DNA of 64,000 bases, from contig AP024096.1 in assembly GCA_015099395.1 (NCBI GenBank), positions 6,427,485 to 6,491,484 on the forward strand, read 5' to 3'. The notes under the pieces are model-generated. The model had not been told where the DNA came from. It ran no database searches and was given only the letters and a program-made list of their open reading frames with translations. Source of the stretch: Ktedonobacteria bacterium brp13 (GTDB lineage: Bacteria; Chloroflexota; Ktedonobacteria; Ktedonobacterales; Ktedonobacteraceae). Position numbers and translations under genes: made by a program. Every line of letters begins with the position of its first letter. The first letter of the stretch is position 1. This document shows, one piece after another, positions 25,748-34,537 of the stretch.

Positions 25748-27169
25748 TTAACCCTTCTTCTGATCCGCTTCGTAGGACTGGATGACGTCCTCAATCTCAC
25801 CCTTGTTCATGAAGAACGTCTCCGGGATGTGATCGACTTTGCCATCAAGGATCGCTTTAAAGCTACGCACTGTGTCGGACAGTTTCACATACTTACCGGG
25901 GACGCTTGTGAAGATCTCGGCAACTGTGAATGGCTGTGAGCAGTAACGCTCAAGCTTACGAGCGCGGGCTACGGTCAGTTTATCAGCGTCACTCAGCTCA
26001 TCAATACCGAGAATGGCGATAATATCCTGCAGCTCACGATAGCGCTGCAACACGTTCTGTACGTTACGTGCAACGTTATAGTGCTCTTCACCAACGACCT
26101 GAGGATCGAGGATACGGCTGAACGATGCCAGGGGATCAACAGCAGGGTAGATACCCTTCTGTGTGATCGAGCGCTCCAGCACGATCGTCGAGTCAAGGTG
26201 AGCGAAGGTTGTCGCAGGGGCCGGATCAGTGTAGTCGTCAGCAGGCACGTAGACGGCTTGCATCGACGTAATTGATCCATCCTTTGTCGACGTAATGCGC
26301 TCCTGTAACTCACCCATCTCCTCAGCCAGAGTTGGCTGGTAACCTACAGCTGACGGCATACGACCGAGCAGCGCGGATACCTCAGCACCGGCCTGTGTGA
26401 AACGGAAGATGTTATCGATGAAGAGCAAGACGTCCTTATGCTCAACGTCGCGGAAGTACTCGGCGATAGCCAGACCACTCAGAGCGACACGAAGACGTGA
26501 ACCGGGAGGCTCGTTCATCTGACCGAAGACCATTGCCAGGCTATTGAGAACGCCGGCTTCCTGCATCTCATGATACAGGTCGTTGCCTTCACGTGTGCGC
26601 TCGCCAACGCCAGCGAACACGCTATAGCCACCATGGCCCTTAGCGATATTGTTAATCAGTTCCTGAATAACAACGGTCTTACCCACGCCAGCGCCACCGA
26701 AGCAACCGACTTTACCACCGCGCATGAACGGAGCAATCAGGTCGATAACTTTGATACCAGTCTCCAGAGGTACAACCTCGTCGGACTGATCTTCCAGGGT
26801 TGGAGCATGACGATGGATCGGGTTGCGGGGGGCATCTTCAACTTCAGGTTTGTTGTCGATAGCCTGACCCAGCACATTAAAGATACGGCCCAGGGTCTTA
26901 TCGCCAACGGGAACGGTGATAGTGTCCCCGGTATCGATAACATCAACGCCGCGCTGTAGACCATCAGTTGGGCCCATAGCAACACAACGTACCCAGTTGT
27001 TGCCGAGCTGCTGCTCGACTTCAAGGGCCAATTCTGTCTCTGTACCCGCTGGGCGGGTCAGCAATTTATTATAGATTGCAGGGAGCTTATCAGCTGGAAA
27101 CTCTACGTCTACCACAGCTCCCTGAACCTGCACGATTTTACCTTTCGTGCTTACATCTGTAACTGCCAT
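25748..27169 (-). CDS. atpD: ATP synthase beta subunit
   Basis: Catalytic subunit of F1. 473 residues from the ATG at 27169, which has GGAG seven bases upstream; an upstream in-frame ATG at 27181 overlaps that site. Walker A GGAGVGKTV, GERTREGNDLYHEM, LLFIDNIFRFTQAGAEVSALLGRMPSAVGYQ and the DELSDADKLTVARARKLERY segment are all present, as in canonical beta subunits. It lies between atpG and atpC in the standard order. Confidence 0.98.
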   Translation of the reverse strand: MAVTDVSTKGKIVQVQGAVVDVEFPADKLPAIYNKLLTRPAGTETELALEVEQQLGNNWVRCVAMGPTDGLQRGVDVIDTGDTITVPVGDKTLGRIFNVLGQAIDNKPEVEDAPRNPIHRHAPTLEDQSDEVVPLETGIKVIDLIAPFMRGGKVGCFGGAGVGKTVVIQELINNIAKGHGGYSVFAGVGERTREGNDLYHEMQEAGVLNSLAMVFGQMNEPPGSRLRVALSGLAIAEYFRDVEHKDVLLFIDNIFRFTQAGAEVSALLGRMPSAVGYQPTLAEEMGELQERITSTKDGSITSMQAVYVPADDYTDPAPATTFAHLDSTIVLERSITQKGIYPAVDPLASFSRILDPQVVGEEHYNVARNVQNVLQRYRELQDIIAILGIDELSDADKLTVARARKLERYCSQPFTVAEIFTSVPGKYVKLSDTVRSFKAILDGKVDHIPETFFMNKGEIEDVIQSYEADQKKG

Positions 27170-27219
27170 GTATATCTCCATCGTAGGGAATGTTGGACTT
27201 ATCCCTACTCAACATCTCG

Positions 27220-28122
27220 CTAGAGAGCCTCCGCACCGGCCACCACCTCAAGAATTTGAGTTGTGATAGCAGCCTGGCGAGCCTTGTTATAGGTCAAGTT
27301 GAGATCTTGCACGAGTTCATTTGCGTTATCGGTCGCGTTTTTCATGGCCACCATCTGGGCTGACTGCTGGCTAGCGACGGTCTCAAGCAGTGCCTGGAAA
27401 ACCTGTACATCTACGTAGCGTGGCAGCAACTGTTTAAAGATCTCGCCCGCGCTAGGCTCATAGATATAGTCGAGAGCCCTCTGCGTATCCGCACCATCCT
27501 CTTGCTCAGGCGGCTTGACTGGAAGCAGTTGCACAGTCGTTGGCCTCTGCGTCACCGTATTGATAAATTTGGCATAGACCAGGTATACAACGTCGACCTC
27601 CCCTTTCAGGAAGGCGTCAACGGCCACTTGCGCGATTGCGGACGCATCGGAAAGGGAGGGACGATCACCGTAGTTCGTAAACTCGGCAATCAGGTTCTCT
27701 CCTGCATTCACGACGAAGTCGCGTCCCTTACGCCCGACCGCAACAAAGTCAACGCGAGCACTGCGATTCTGCTCGGTGAGCGCTTTACGCTCACGTGCAG
27801 CTGTCTGTGCAGCATGGCGATTGATATTGGACGGTAACGCTCCGCTCAGTCCGCGATCAGGCGAGATAATAACCACGCCGACATTGCGTACCGGGCGCTG
27901 TTTGAGCAGCGCCAGATCGTCCGATATTTCGCCGCTTGACGCTGCCACCGCAGCCAGGCGGGCGGTCAACTCTCGGATCTGGTTGGCATAGGGACGAGAT
28001 TTTTCCACTCGTTCCTGTGCACGACGCATCTTACTGCTGGCCACCATTTGCATGGCTTTAGTAATCTTCGCTGTATTCTTTACTGATCGTATGCGCTGCC
28101 GAATTTCTCGGATTGACGGCAT
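27220..28122 (-). CDS. atpG: ATP synthase gamma subunit
   Basis: Rotor shaft of F1. The 300-residue protein starts with the highly conserved IREIRQRIRSVKNTAKITKA and ends with AMKNATDNANELVQDLNL and KARQAAITTQILEVVAGAEAL. A GGAGG-like site precedes the ATG. It sits 18 bases after atpA, so translation is probably coupled. Confidence 0.97.
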   Translation of the reverse strand: MPSIREIRQRIRSVKNTAKITKAMQMVASSKMRRAQERVEKSRPYANQIRELTARLAAVAASSGEISDDLALLKQRPVRNVGVVIISPDRGLSGALPSNINRHAAQTAARERKALTEQNRSARVDFVAVGRKGRDFVVNAGENLIAEFTNYGDRPSLSDASAIAQVAVDAFLKGEVDVVYLVYAKFINTVTQRPTTVQLLPVKPPEQEDGADTQRALDYIYEPSAGEIFKQLLPRYVDVQVFQALLETVASQQSAQMVAMKNATDNANELVQDLNLTYNKARQAAITTQILEVVAGAEAL

Positions 28123-28140
28123 GGAATCTGCCTCCTAGCG

Positions 28141-29682
28141 CTACTTATCCTGGCCTGGAGCCGCCGTCTTCTTATAATCGTCGATTGCAGCGTCCAGCTT
28201 CTTCATCAGATCGCCACTCATCTTGTTGCGACCCGTGACAGAAGACTCAATAATTTCGTTCTGTAGATCCTGGTAGTTCGCATCGACGAAGCGATAGAAA
28301 CCGGACTCCCACTCAGAGACCAGGTCATCGGGCACATCGTCGATAAGACCATGGGTTGCAGCATAGATGATCATAATCTGTTTCTCAACCGGAACCGGTT
28401 GATACTGCGGCTGCTTCAGGATCTCCATCAAGTGACGACCACGGTTTAGTGCGTCGCGGGTGGATTTATCCAGATCAGAGGCGAACTGTGAGAACGCTTC
28501 CAACTCACGGAACTGTGCAAGATCCAGTTTCATCGAACCAGCAACCTGGCTCATGCCCTTGGTCTGAGCGCTACTACCCACGCGGGATACCGAGCTACCG
28601 ACGTTAAGAGCCGGACGCTGGCCTGCGTTGAAGAGGTCGGACTCCAGGAAGATCTGACCATCGGTGATCGAGATCAGGTTGGTCGGAATGTAAGCAGAGA
28701 TGTCGTTCGCCTTGGTCTCAATGACTGGCAGGGCGGTCAATGAACCGTTGCCATAATCTTTGTTCAGGCGGGCGGCGCGCTCCAGCAAGCGAGAATGTAG
28801 GTAGAACACATCACCAGGGAAAGCTTCGCGTCCTGGAGGGCGGCGAATGATCAGTGAGATGTTACGATAGGCTTCGGCGTGCTTGGTCAGATCATCATAG
28901 ACGATCAACGCATCACGACCGGTCTCCATGAACTCTTCGCCCATCGCGCAACCAGCGTAAGGAGCAATATACTTCAAAGGAGCGGGATCCGAAGCGCCAG
29001 AGGCAACGATAATCGTGTACTCCATCGCGCCGTACTCTTCCAGAATTGCATGAGTACGTGCAATAGAAGAGTTTTTCTGACCGATTGCGACATAGATACA
29101 GATAAGGTTCTTGCCCTTCTGGTTAATGATCGTATCGATAGCGAGAGCCGTCTTACCAGTCTGGCGGTCACCGATGATCAGCTCGCGTTGTCCACGGCCG
29201 ATCGGAATCAAACTATCGATCGCTTTAATACCAGTCTGTACAGGCTGGTTCACCGGCTGGCGAGTAATAACGCCAGGGGCGACACGCTCGATCGGGCGTG
29301 TCTTCTCCGTGTTGATGGGACCGCGGTCATCGAGCGGCTGGCCCAGCGGATCAACAACGCGACCGAGCAGGGCATCGCCAACGGGAACCTCAACGATACG
29401 CCCGGTAGTGCGGACCTCGTCATCTTCACGAAGTAGTGTATAGTCACCGAGGATTGGGCAACTGACCGTCTCTTCTTCAAGGTTAAAGGCCATGCCGAAT
29501 AATCCTGTACGGGGAAATTCTACCAACTCAAGATACTTCACATCTTGCAGGCCATAAATACGGGCGACACCGTCCTGTACCGCGATAACGGTACCGACAT
29601 TTGCTGTGGAGGTGGTGTCCGCACCGAAGCCTGCGATGTTTTTCTCAATGATGGCACTGATTTCATCAGCCCAAGATGCCAT
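28141..29682 (-). CDS. atpA: ATP synthase alpha subunit
   Basis: Non-catalytic nucleotide-binding subunit of F1, 513 residues. Contains Walker A GDRQTGKTALAIDTI, VGDALLGRVVDPLGQPLD, YIAPYAGCAMGEEFM, SLIIRRPPGREAFPGDVFYL and the arginine-finger region NVGSSVSRVGSSAQ. AGGAGG precedes the start. A 204-base gap separates it from atpH upstream, unusually wide for this operon. Confidence 0.98.
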   Translation of the reverse strand: MASWADEISAIIEKNIAGFGADTTSTANVGTVIAVQDGVARIYGLQDVKYLELVEFPRTGLFGMAFNLEEETVSCPILGDYTLLREDDEVRTTGRIVEVPVGDALLGRVVDPLGQPLDDRGPINTEKTRPIERVAPGVITRQPVNQPVQTGIKAIDSLIPIGRGQRELIIGDRQTGKTALAIDTIINQKGKNLICIYVAIGQKNSSIARTHAILEEYGAMEYTIIVASGASDPAPLKYIAPYAGCAMGEEFMETGRDALIVYDDLTKHAEAYRNISLIIRRPPGREAFPGDVFYLHSRLLERAARLNKDYGNGSLTALPVIETKANDISAYIPTNLISITDGQIFLESDLFNAGQRPALNVGSSVSRVGSSAQTKGMSQVAGSMKLDLAQFRELEAFSQFASDLDKSTRDALNRGRHLMEILKQPQYQPVPVEKQIMIIYAATHGLIDDVPDDLVSEWESGFYRFVDANYQDLQNEIIESSVTGRNKMSGDLMKKLDAAIDDYKKTAAPGQDK

Positions 29683-29886
29683 CGTTTCCTCCTAGTGTTT
29701 CCTAGTGGCTTATGGTTATACGATTGTGTACGAATAGTACGGGTTGTATACAAGTAACAAATGATCGATTAGTATTGTCTTTACAGTCGTTCTACTACGC
29801 TTATCAGCGGTGGAGAGAGGATCTACTAGTGTCTGCGTTGTGTTGCGTCTCTTAATGGTATCCCTCCCGCCCCGCTATGCCTGTGC

Positions 29887-30534
29887 CTATGACCGTGAAG
29901 ATGTTGAACTGGCTTCTGGTGTTACCGCGGCCCCATCGACCCCACCACCCTCTAAAGGGCCGAAGCCCTCGGGAAGGAAGTCCGTGCCGGTGGCTGAAAT
30001 ACCTGAGAGCAATTGCTGCTGCAAGCTATGTAGGCGATTGCGTACACTGCCGTCGATGATCTCATCGCCGACGCGTGCTACAACACCACCGAGAATACTC
30101 GGATCAACCCGTGTCTGTAATAGAATATGCTTGCCGGTCTTCTGCTCAAGCGCACGTGTAACCGTAGCGCTCTGTGCATCGTTCATCGGCACTGCTGTCG
30201 TGACCTCTGCGACTGCCTGATTGCGATAGTTAAGCACAAATTGTTCTAGCTCTTTCGCAATATTAGGCATGACCTCGACCAGCTGACGCTGGACGATGAG
30301 CAGTGCAAGGTTGAGCGACGTCGGCAGCACTTTATCGGCCAGAGCCTGGCGTAAAGCTGTCTCTTTGCGCTGTGCAGGGATCTTCGGTTCGCGTAACAGA
30401 TACGAGAGCTTGCGCTCCGAGAACAGTTGCGCGATCCCTTGCATATCGTCAAGGGTGCGGTCAACCGTGTTCTGTCTCTGTGCGATATCGAAAACCGCCT
30501 CAGCATAGCGCCGTGCGATCGCTCCTTTTAGCAT
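29887..30534 (-). CDS. atpH: ATP synthase delta subunit (OSCP), with extra C-terminal tail
   Basis: Stator subunit linking the b subunits to the top of F1. Residues 1-180 are typical (ARRYAEAVFDIAQRQ, LLREPKIPAQRKETALRQAL, FVLNYRNQAVAEVTTAVPM, ILGGVVARVGDEIIDGSVRNRLHSLQ). The C-terminus continues for about 35 Gly/Pro/Ser-rich residues (TDFLPEGFGPLEGGGVDGAA and a Ser-rich end), an addition not usual in delta subunits and probably disordered. The start overlaps the atpF stop by one base (TAATG). Confidence 0.95.
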   Translation of the reverse strand: MLKGAIARRYAEAVFDIAQRQNTVDRTLDDMQGIAQLFSERKLSYLLREPKIPAQRKETALRQALADKVLPTSLNLALLIVQRQLVEVMPNIAKELEQFVLNYRNQAVAEVTTAVPMNDAQSATVTRALEQKTGKHILLQTRVDPSILGGVVARVGDEIIDGSVRNRLHSLQQQLLSGISATGTDFLPEGFGPLEGGGVDGAAVTPEASSTSSRS

Positions 30535-31082
30535 TAGTTGTTCCTCGATTTGTCGCTGGCCGTGACAAACTCTTCAACCAGACGGCGATTATCCTTTGAA
30601 TCGATCGAACGATTGATGACTTTGCCGGCGGCGTCGATAGAGAGGTTGACCACAGCACGGCTCAATTCCATGCGAGCGCGGTTCGCTTCCTGCTGAATAC
30701 GAGCCTCATATTGCTGCGCAATCTTCTCAGCGCGGTCGCGGGCCTCTTTCTCAATCTGCTGGGCAACCTGCTCGGCATTGCGTGTCGCGCGCTCAATTGT
30801 CTCTTGCGCCTGGCGACGTGCCTCATGGATAATCTGGTCGGCGTTCTTGCCTGCCTCGATCAGATCTTGTTTTGCCCTCTCAGCGTTCTCAATGCCCTCG
30901 CGGATCAGATCCTGACGTTTCGCCAACATGCGTTGGACGATAGGCAGTAACCATTTGCCGAGGATATAAAGCACAATGAGAAAGCTAATAAGCTGTGAGA
31001 CAAAAGCCCAGAGATTAATTCCCAGCGCGCTGATACCAGAGTTGCTGCCGGTAGCAGCAAGCGTGATAAATGCTAGTTGCAT
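30534..31082 (-). CDS. atpF: ATP synthase b subunit
   Basis: Peripheral-stalk subunit of Fo. 182 residues: one hydrophobic helix near residues 22-48 (INLWAFVSQLISFLIVLYILGKW), then a long charged coiled coil (about 50-150) with the typical ERA/EAR repeats, ending in LSIDAAGKVINRSIDSKDN. Overlaps atpH by one base, supporting translational coupling. Confidence 0.96.
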   Translation of the reverse strand: MQLAFITLAATGSNSGISALGINLWAFVSQLISFLIVLYILGKWLLPIVQRMLAKRQDLIREGIENAERAKQDLIEAGKNADQIIHEARRQAQETIERATRNAEQVAQQIEKEARDRAEKIAQQYEARIQQEANRARMELSRAVVNLSIDAAGKVINRSIDSKDNRRLVEEFVTASDKSRNN

Positions 31083-31135
31083 GGTAGCGGCTTCCTTTCG
31101 TCGTAAGTAATACGAGAATGCATTATGCGTGACAC

Positions 31136-31216
31136 GGAGACGTGGCTCTTCTGTTACTCACTGACGCCATAGATAGAAGGAACAGAGAGGCTACAGAGTA
31201 GAAGCGCTACGTCTCC
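31136..31216. other. Inverted repeat in the atpE-atpF gap
   Basis: Arms GGAGACGT (31136-31143) and ACGTCTCC (31209-31216) are 8-bp perfect complements spanning an 81-base loop. The gap between atpE and atpF is 161 bases, the largest in the front half of the operon. Possibly an mRNA processing or partial-termination element that sets the high c-subunit level. Confidence 0.4.
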
Positions 31217-31243
31217 ACGTTACGATGCAAGAAAGTATTATTC

Positions 31244-31462
31244 TTATACGAACTTCAGCAGCAGCGCAACTACCAGTGCGTAAATAGCGATAGCTTCTGC
31301 GAACACGATCGCCAGGATCATGTTGGTCTGGATAACGGGGGCGGCCTCAGGATTGCGGCCGATGGCCTCTAAGCCTTTAGCGGCGAGAAGACCGATTGCG
31401 ATACCAGGGCCGATAGCACCAAGACCAATAGCAAGACCTGCTGCGAGTGGAGCTAAGTTCAT
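31244..31462 (-). CDS. atpE: ATP synthase c subunit (proteolipid)
   Basis: 72-residue hairpin of two transmembrane helices with the Gly-rich first helix (AIGPGIAIGLLAAKGLEAIGR), the RNPEA polar loop, and the ion-binding Glu in AIVFAEAIAIYALV. The residue after the Glu is Ala, not the Ser/Thr typical of sodium rotors, so proton coupling is likely. The ATG at 31462 has GGAGG upstream; an upstream in-frame ATG at 31492 is disfavoured. Confidence 0.95.
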   Translation of the reverse strand: MNLAPLAAGLAIGLGAIGPGIAIGLLAAKGLEAIGRNPEAAPVIQTNMILAIVFAEAIAIYALVVALLLKFV

Positions 31463-31602
31463 GAGAAAAATCCTCCTTAAGGATGAAAACATTTAATGAA
31501 TAAAGCAATAAATTGCTTTTTTTTATGCAATCGTGACACAGAAGTCTACGAGTAGCATTCTTATTGTAAAGAAAGTTGTTTCCGCGCGCCAATTTAGAAC
31601 GC

Positions 31603-32493
31603 TTAGCGCTGAGCGGGAACTGTCAACAGTTGCTCCTGCTCCTGCTCCTGCACTGACACAAAGCCCTCTTCGCCATGCTCATGCTGAGAATGACTGGTAG
31701 AACCCACGGTCATGAAGAGAAGGGTTAAGAACGCGAAGACGTATGCCTGAATAACTGCGACAAATATCTCAAATGGGATAAAGATCACAGTGGCGACAAC
31801 TGGCAACAGGAAGGCAAAGACTGCCAGCAGGACACTGCCTGCGAACACGTTGCCGAAGAGACGGAAGGAGAACGAGATCAAGCGACCGAGTTCACTGATC
31901 AGCTCAAAGAGACCAGCAACAAAGTCGATGATTCCTAATCCTCCACGGAACAGTGCTCTAAAGTTGAAGTATTTGCTGATCTGCTCTTTCGCGCCAAGCG
32001 TCGCAAAGCCCATATACTGCGTGGCGACTACCGAGACAAGGGCCATAGCCAATGTCAGGTTAAGATCGGTTGTCGGCGGCCGTAACCAGGGCACGATCCA
32101 ACTTGAATACTGCCCGGTCAGGAATGGACCCGCAACTGGTGTTCCCGCAACTGGTGTTCCCGGTTTGATTGAACCGATAGTATCAACCCCAGGGAGAACG
32201 TCAATCAAGTTGCAAAATAAAATGAAGAGGAAGAATGTAGCGACAAAAGGAAAGAACTTTTTCCCTCGCTCTTTGCCGGCTACACCGTCTACCATATTTT
32301 GCAAGAAATCAACGACCCATTCGATGGCGTTCTGTAAGCCAGAAGGAACCATCTGCATACGGCGCGTCCCGATAAACAATACCACAACCAGACAGATAAT
32401 CGCTATCCATGTCAAGAGCAGCGTATTTGTGACAAACCCGCCAAACAAAAGGTCTGGCGCAATGGTTATGTCTGGAAGATTCCAAAGGTGCAC
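31603..32493 (-). CDS. atpB: ATP synthase a subunit
   Basis: Stator channel subunit of Fo, about 296 residues with five to six hydrophobic helices. It has the essential Arg in SFSFRLFGNVFAGSVLL and the C-terminal IFVAVIQAYVFAFLTLLFM. GTG start with GGGAG nine bases upstream. An external loop contains a PVAGT duplication from a perfect 15-bp tandem repeat (32131-32160). The C-terminal tail is Gln/Glu-rich (EQEQEQ). Confidence 0.96.
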   Translation of the reverse strand: MHLWNLPDITIAPDLLFGGFVTNTLLLTWIAIICLVVVLFIGTRRMQMVPSGLQNAIEWVVDFLQNMVDGVAGKERGKKFFPFVATFFLFILFCNLIDVLPGVDTIGSIKPGTPVAGTPVAGPFLTGQYSSWIVPWLRPPTTDLNLTLAMALVSVVATQYMGFATLGAKEQISKYFNFRALFRGGLGIIDFVAGLFELISELGRLISFSFRLFGNVFAGSVLLAVFAFLLPVVATVIFIPFEIFVAVIQAYVFAFLTLLFMTVGSTSHSQHEHGEEGFVSVQEQEQEQLLTVPAQR

Positions 32494-32603
32494 TCAGCTG
32501 ACTCCCTATAATGTCGAGCTTGCATAATCTTAATCTGGTTTCTTTTGGCGTGGGATGCCGTTCATCTTCAATGCATCATCTCTGTAAAGCATGCTGCGCA
32601 CGC

Positions 32604-32828
32604 TTACGGATTCATGACACTTTTATAGAGACGAAATGCGCCACCAATGCCCGAAATCAGGCCAAGCAGCAGCCCGAGTAATACAAACAAAGGTTTGGTA
32701 TGTAAGTGGCTATCAAGGAGATACCCCAGGTAAGTACCAAGGGCGATAGGGATGGCTATCGTAAATCCGATACCAGTCAGAGCCCCAATTGTAGTTAAGA
32801 CAGAAGGGGCAGGCGGTTTGTCCTTCAT
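32604..32828 (-). CDS. atpZ: AtpZ/AtpI-family ATP synthase accessory membrane protein
   Basis: 74 residues with two transmembrane helices (GALTGIGFTIAIPIALGTYLG and PLFVLLGLLLGLISGIGGAF) and a DSH turn. First gene of the atp operon; such proteins assist c-ring assembly or ion handling. The family is clear from size, topology and position, but the split between AtpZ and AtpI types is less certain. Confidence 0.8.
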   Translation of the reverse strand: MKDKPPAPSVLTTIGALTGIGFTIAIPIALGTYLGYLLDSHLHTKPLFVLLGLLLGLISGIGGAFRLYKSVMNP

Positions 32829-32868
32829 TCTCTTTTCCCATCTGTTCTCTCTCGATTATACCAGTCGG

Positions 32869-32898
32869 ATTATAGCACATCGTACAATATTAGTGCAA
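32869..32898 (-). promoter_or_regulatory. Sigma-70-type promoter for the atp operon
   Basis: On the minus strand TTGCAC (32898-32893), an 18-base spacer and a perfect TATAAT (32874-32869), about 40 bases before the atpZ ATG. A second TATAAT copy lies at 32860-32855 without a good -35. Confidence 0.65.
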
Positions 32899-33028
32899 CA
32901 TAAGGAGCATGTTTTAGTATGCTAAAGGCCATTGTCTCATTTTGTACCTGTATCATAAATATGTATTTCTAGTGCAGGTCGATTCTGCCTTTTTCCTCTT
33001 AATGTTGAGTATAGCATTTGTGGAGCGC

Positions 33029-34309
33029 TTATGTTACTGATCTGGTACGATGCTGACCTATATGGGCGGTTTTCTCCCAGTTCGATTTCCCGTTAAGATA
33101 GCGGAAGACGGCGCGTAGGGCTCCAATACTCAATATGACTTGATAGGGGAAGAAGGCCAGGAACAGGAGCAGTGCTTCGTGCCAGCGCCATACACGCTGA
33201 TGAACCTTCACGAATTCATACAGGGCCGCTATGTCAATAAAGATCGTCAGTACGAAGCAGTACAGCGGTAAAAAGGTCAGCATTGCCAACCAGAGCGGTA
33301 GTTTAACTACGAAGAACATCAGCAGCGAGATCGGGATCATCAGTGCGAAAAAGGCCTGCACCTCGGGCAGGATCAGGATATAGCAGGCCAGGATGCGTTG
33401 TGAAAACTCTGGCAATTTGCGCCATTCACCTTTAAACAGGATCTGGATAAAGCCCTGATTCCAGCGTGTGCGCTGCTTGATAAATTGTTCAATCGTATGT
33501 GGCGTCTCTTCGCGGGTCACAAACTCATCATCATAGATGATACGGACGCGTGCTCGGGCGATGCAGAGCCGAATCCCCAGGTCCGCATCCTCTGTCAGGC
33601 AATTTTCATCCCAGCCGCCGAGCTGCTCCATTGTCTCACGGCGCACAAAGACCGTATTGCCACCCAGCGGCGTCATCCCACTCCTTACAAAGAAGTGCAG
33701 CGATGACTTGAACCAGAAGAAGTACTCCAGCACGTTGAGGAAGCAGAACCAGTGTGTATTATGGTTCATGAGTTGGACACCGCTCTGTATAACATCGACC
33801 TGCTCGTTAAGCATCGTCGTATTGATCACATTCAGGATATCGGTATGTGGCTCATCTTCAGCATCAAAGATCGTCACGATATCCCCGTGTGCCACACGGA
33901 GTGCAAGATTCAGACCATGTGGTTTATTGATCGGAGTGTCATTGAAGATCAGTAATTGTACATTAGCTGTAGCCAACTCCTGGATCTTTGCACGAGCCTC
34001 AGCAATCGTACCATGATCATCCTCGCGACAGATCGCGATAATCTGGAGCAGCTCTTGCGGATAGTTGAGATCATAGACCTTCTGAATCGTCTCTCGATAG
34101 ACCTGCTCTTCGTGACGAGCAGGCAGCATAATTGTAAACGAGTAATGCGGATCGCGATAGATAGTTGGTGCTTGATTAAGCAATGCACGTTTTGGATCTT
34201 CCCAAACAAAGAGGTGGAGACGCATAGTAAAGAGCGCCTGAGCGGTCATCAGTAGGATAATCAGCAGGTAGATAGACTCCAAGGCGTGAATGCAGATGTT
34301 CAGCAGCAC
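33029..34309 (-). CDS. Processive membrane glycosyltransferase (GT2, cellulose synthase-like)
   Basis: 426 residues: an N-terminal membrane segment, a GT-A domain with the four conserved acidic/QxxRW-type signatures of processive beta-glycosyltransferases (IFDAED at 147-152, TED at 239-241, QRTRW at 279-283), then three or four C-terminal hydrophobic helices (about 305-405). Enzymes of this class polymerise and extrude polysaccharide across the membrane; here the product is unknown. GTG start with AGGGG five bases upstream. There is no companion polysaccharide operon. Confidence 0.9.
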   Translation of the reverse strand: MLLNICIHALESIYLLIILLMTAQALFTMRLHLFVWEDPKRALLNQAPTIYRDPHYSFTIMLPARHEEQVYRETIQKVYDLNYPQELLQIIAICREDDHGTIAEARAKIQELATANVQLLIFNDTPINKPHGLNLALRVAHGDIVTIFDAEDEPHTDILNVINTTMLNEQVDVIQSGVQLMNHNTHWFCFLNVLEYFFWFKSSLHFFVRSGMTPLGGNTVFVRRETMEQLGGWDENCLTEDADLGIRLCIARARVRIIYDDEFVTREETPHTIEQFIKQRTRWNQGFIQILFKGEWRKLPEFSQRILACYILILPEVQAFFALMIPISLLMFFVVKLPLWLAMLTFLPLYCFVLTIFIDIAALYEFVKVHQRVWRWHEALLLFLAFFPYQVILSIGALRAVFRYLNGKSNWEKTAHIGQHRTRSVT

Positions 34310-34537
34310 AATTTCCCCTCATCTTTCCTCATCCTCCACGTGGACACTAGCAGGCAAAAAGACACATCCTGGCGTGAACTATATGAGCACGCGCCAGGGT
34401 GCGTCATTACTGTGTGTCAATAGAAAGATACCCGAGTTAAACTTTGCCTTCAATATCTAGAGGTATCAAGAACGTGATCCAAACGTATCATTATTGTTGT
34501 ATGTATGCCTGCTACTACTTAATACTGCTGATGGACA

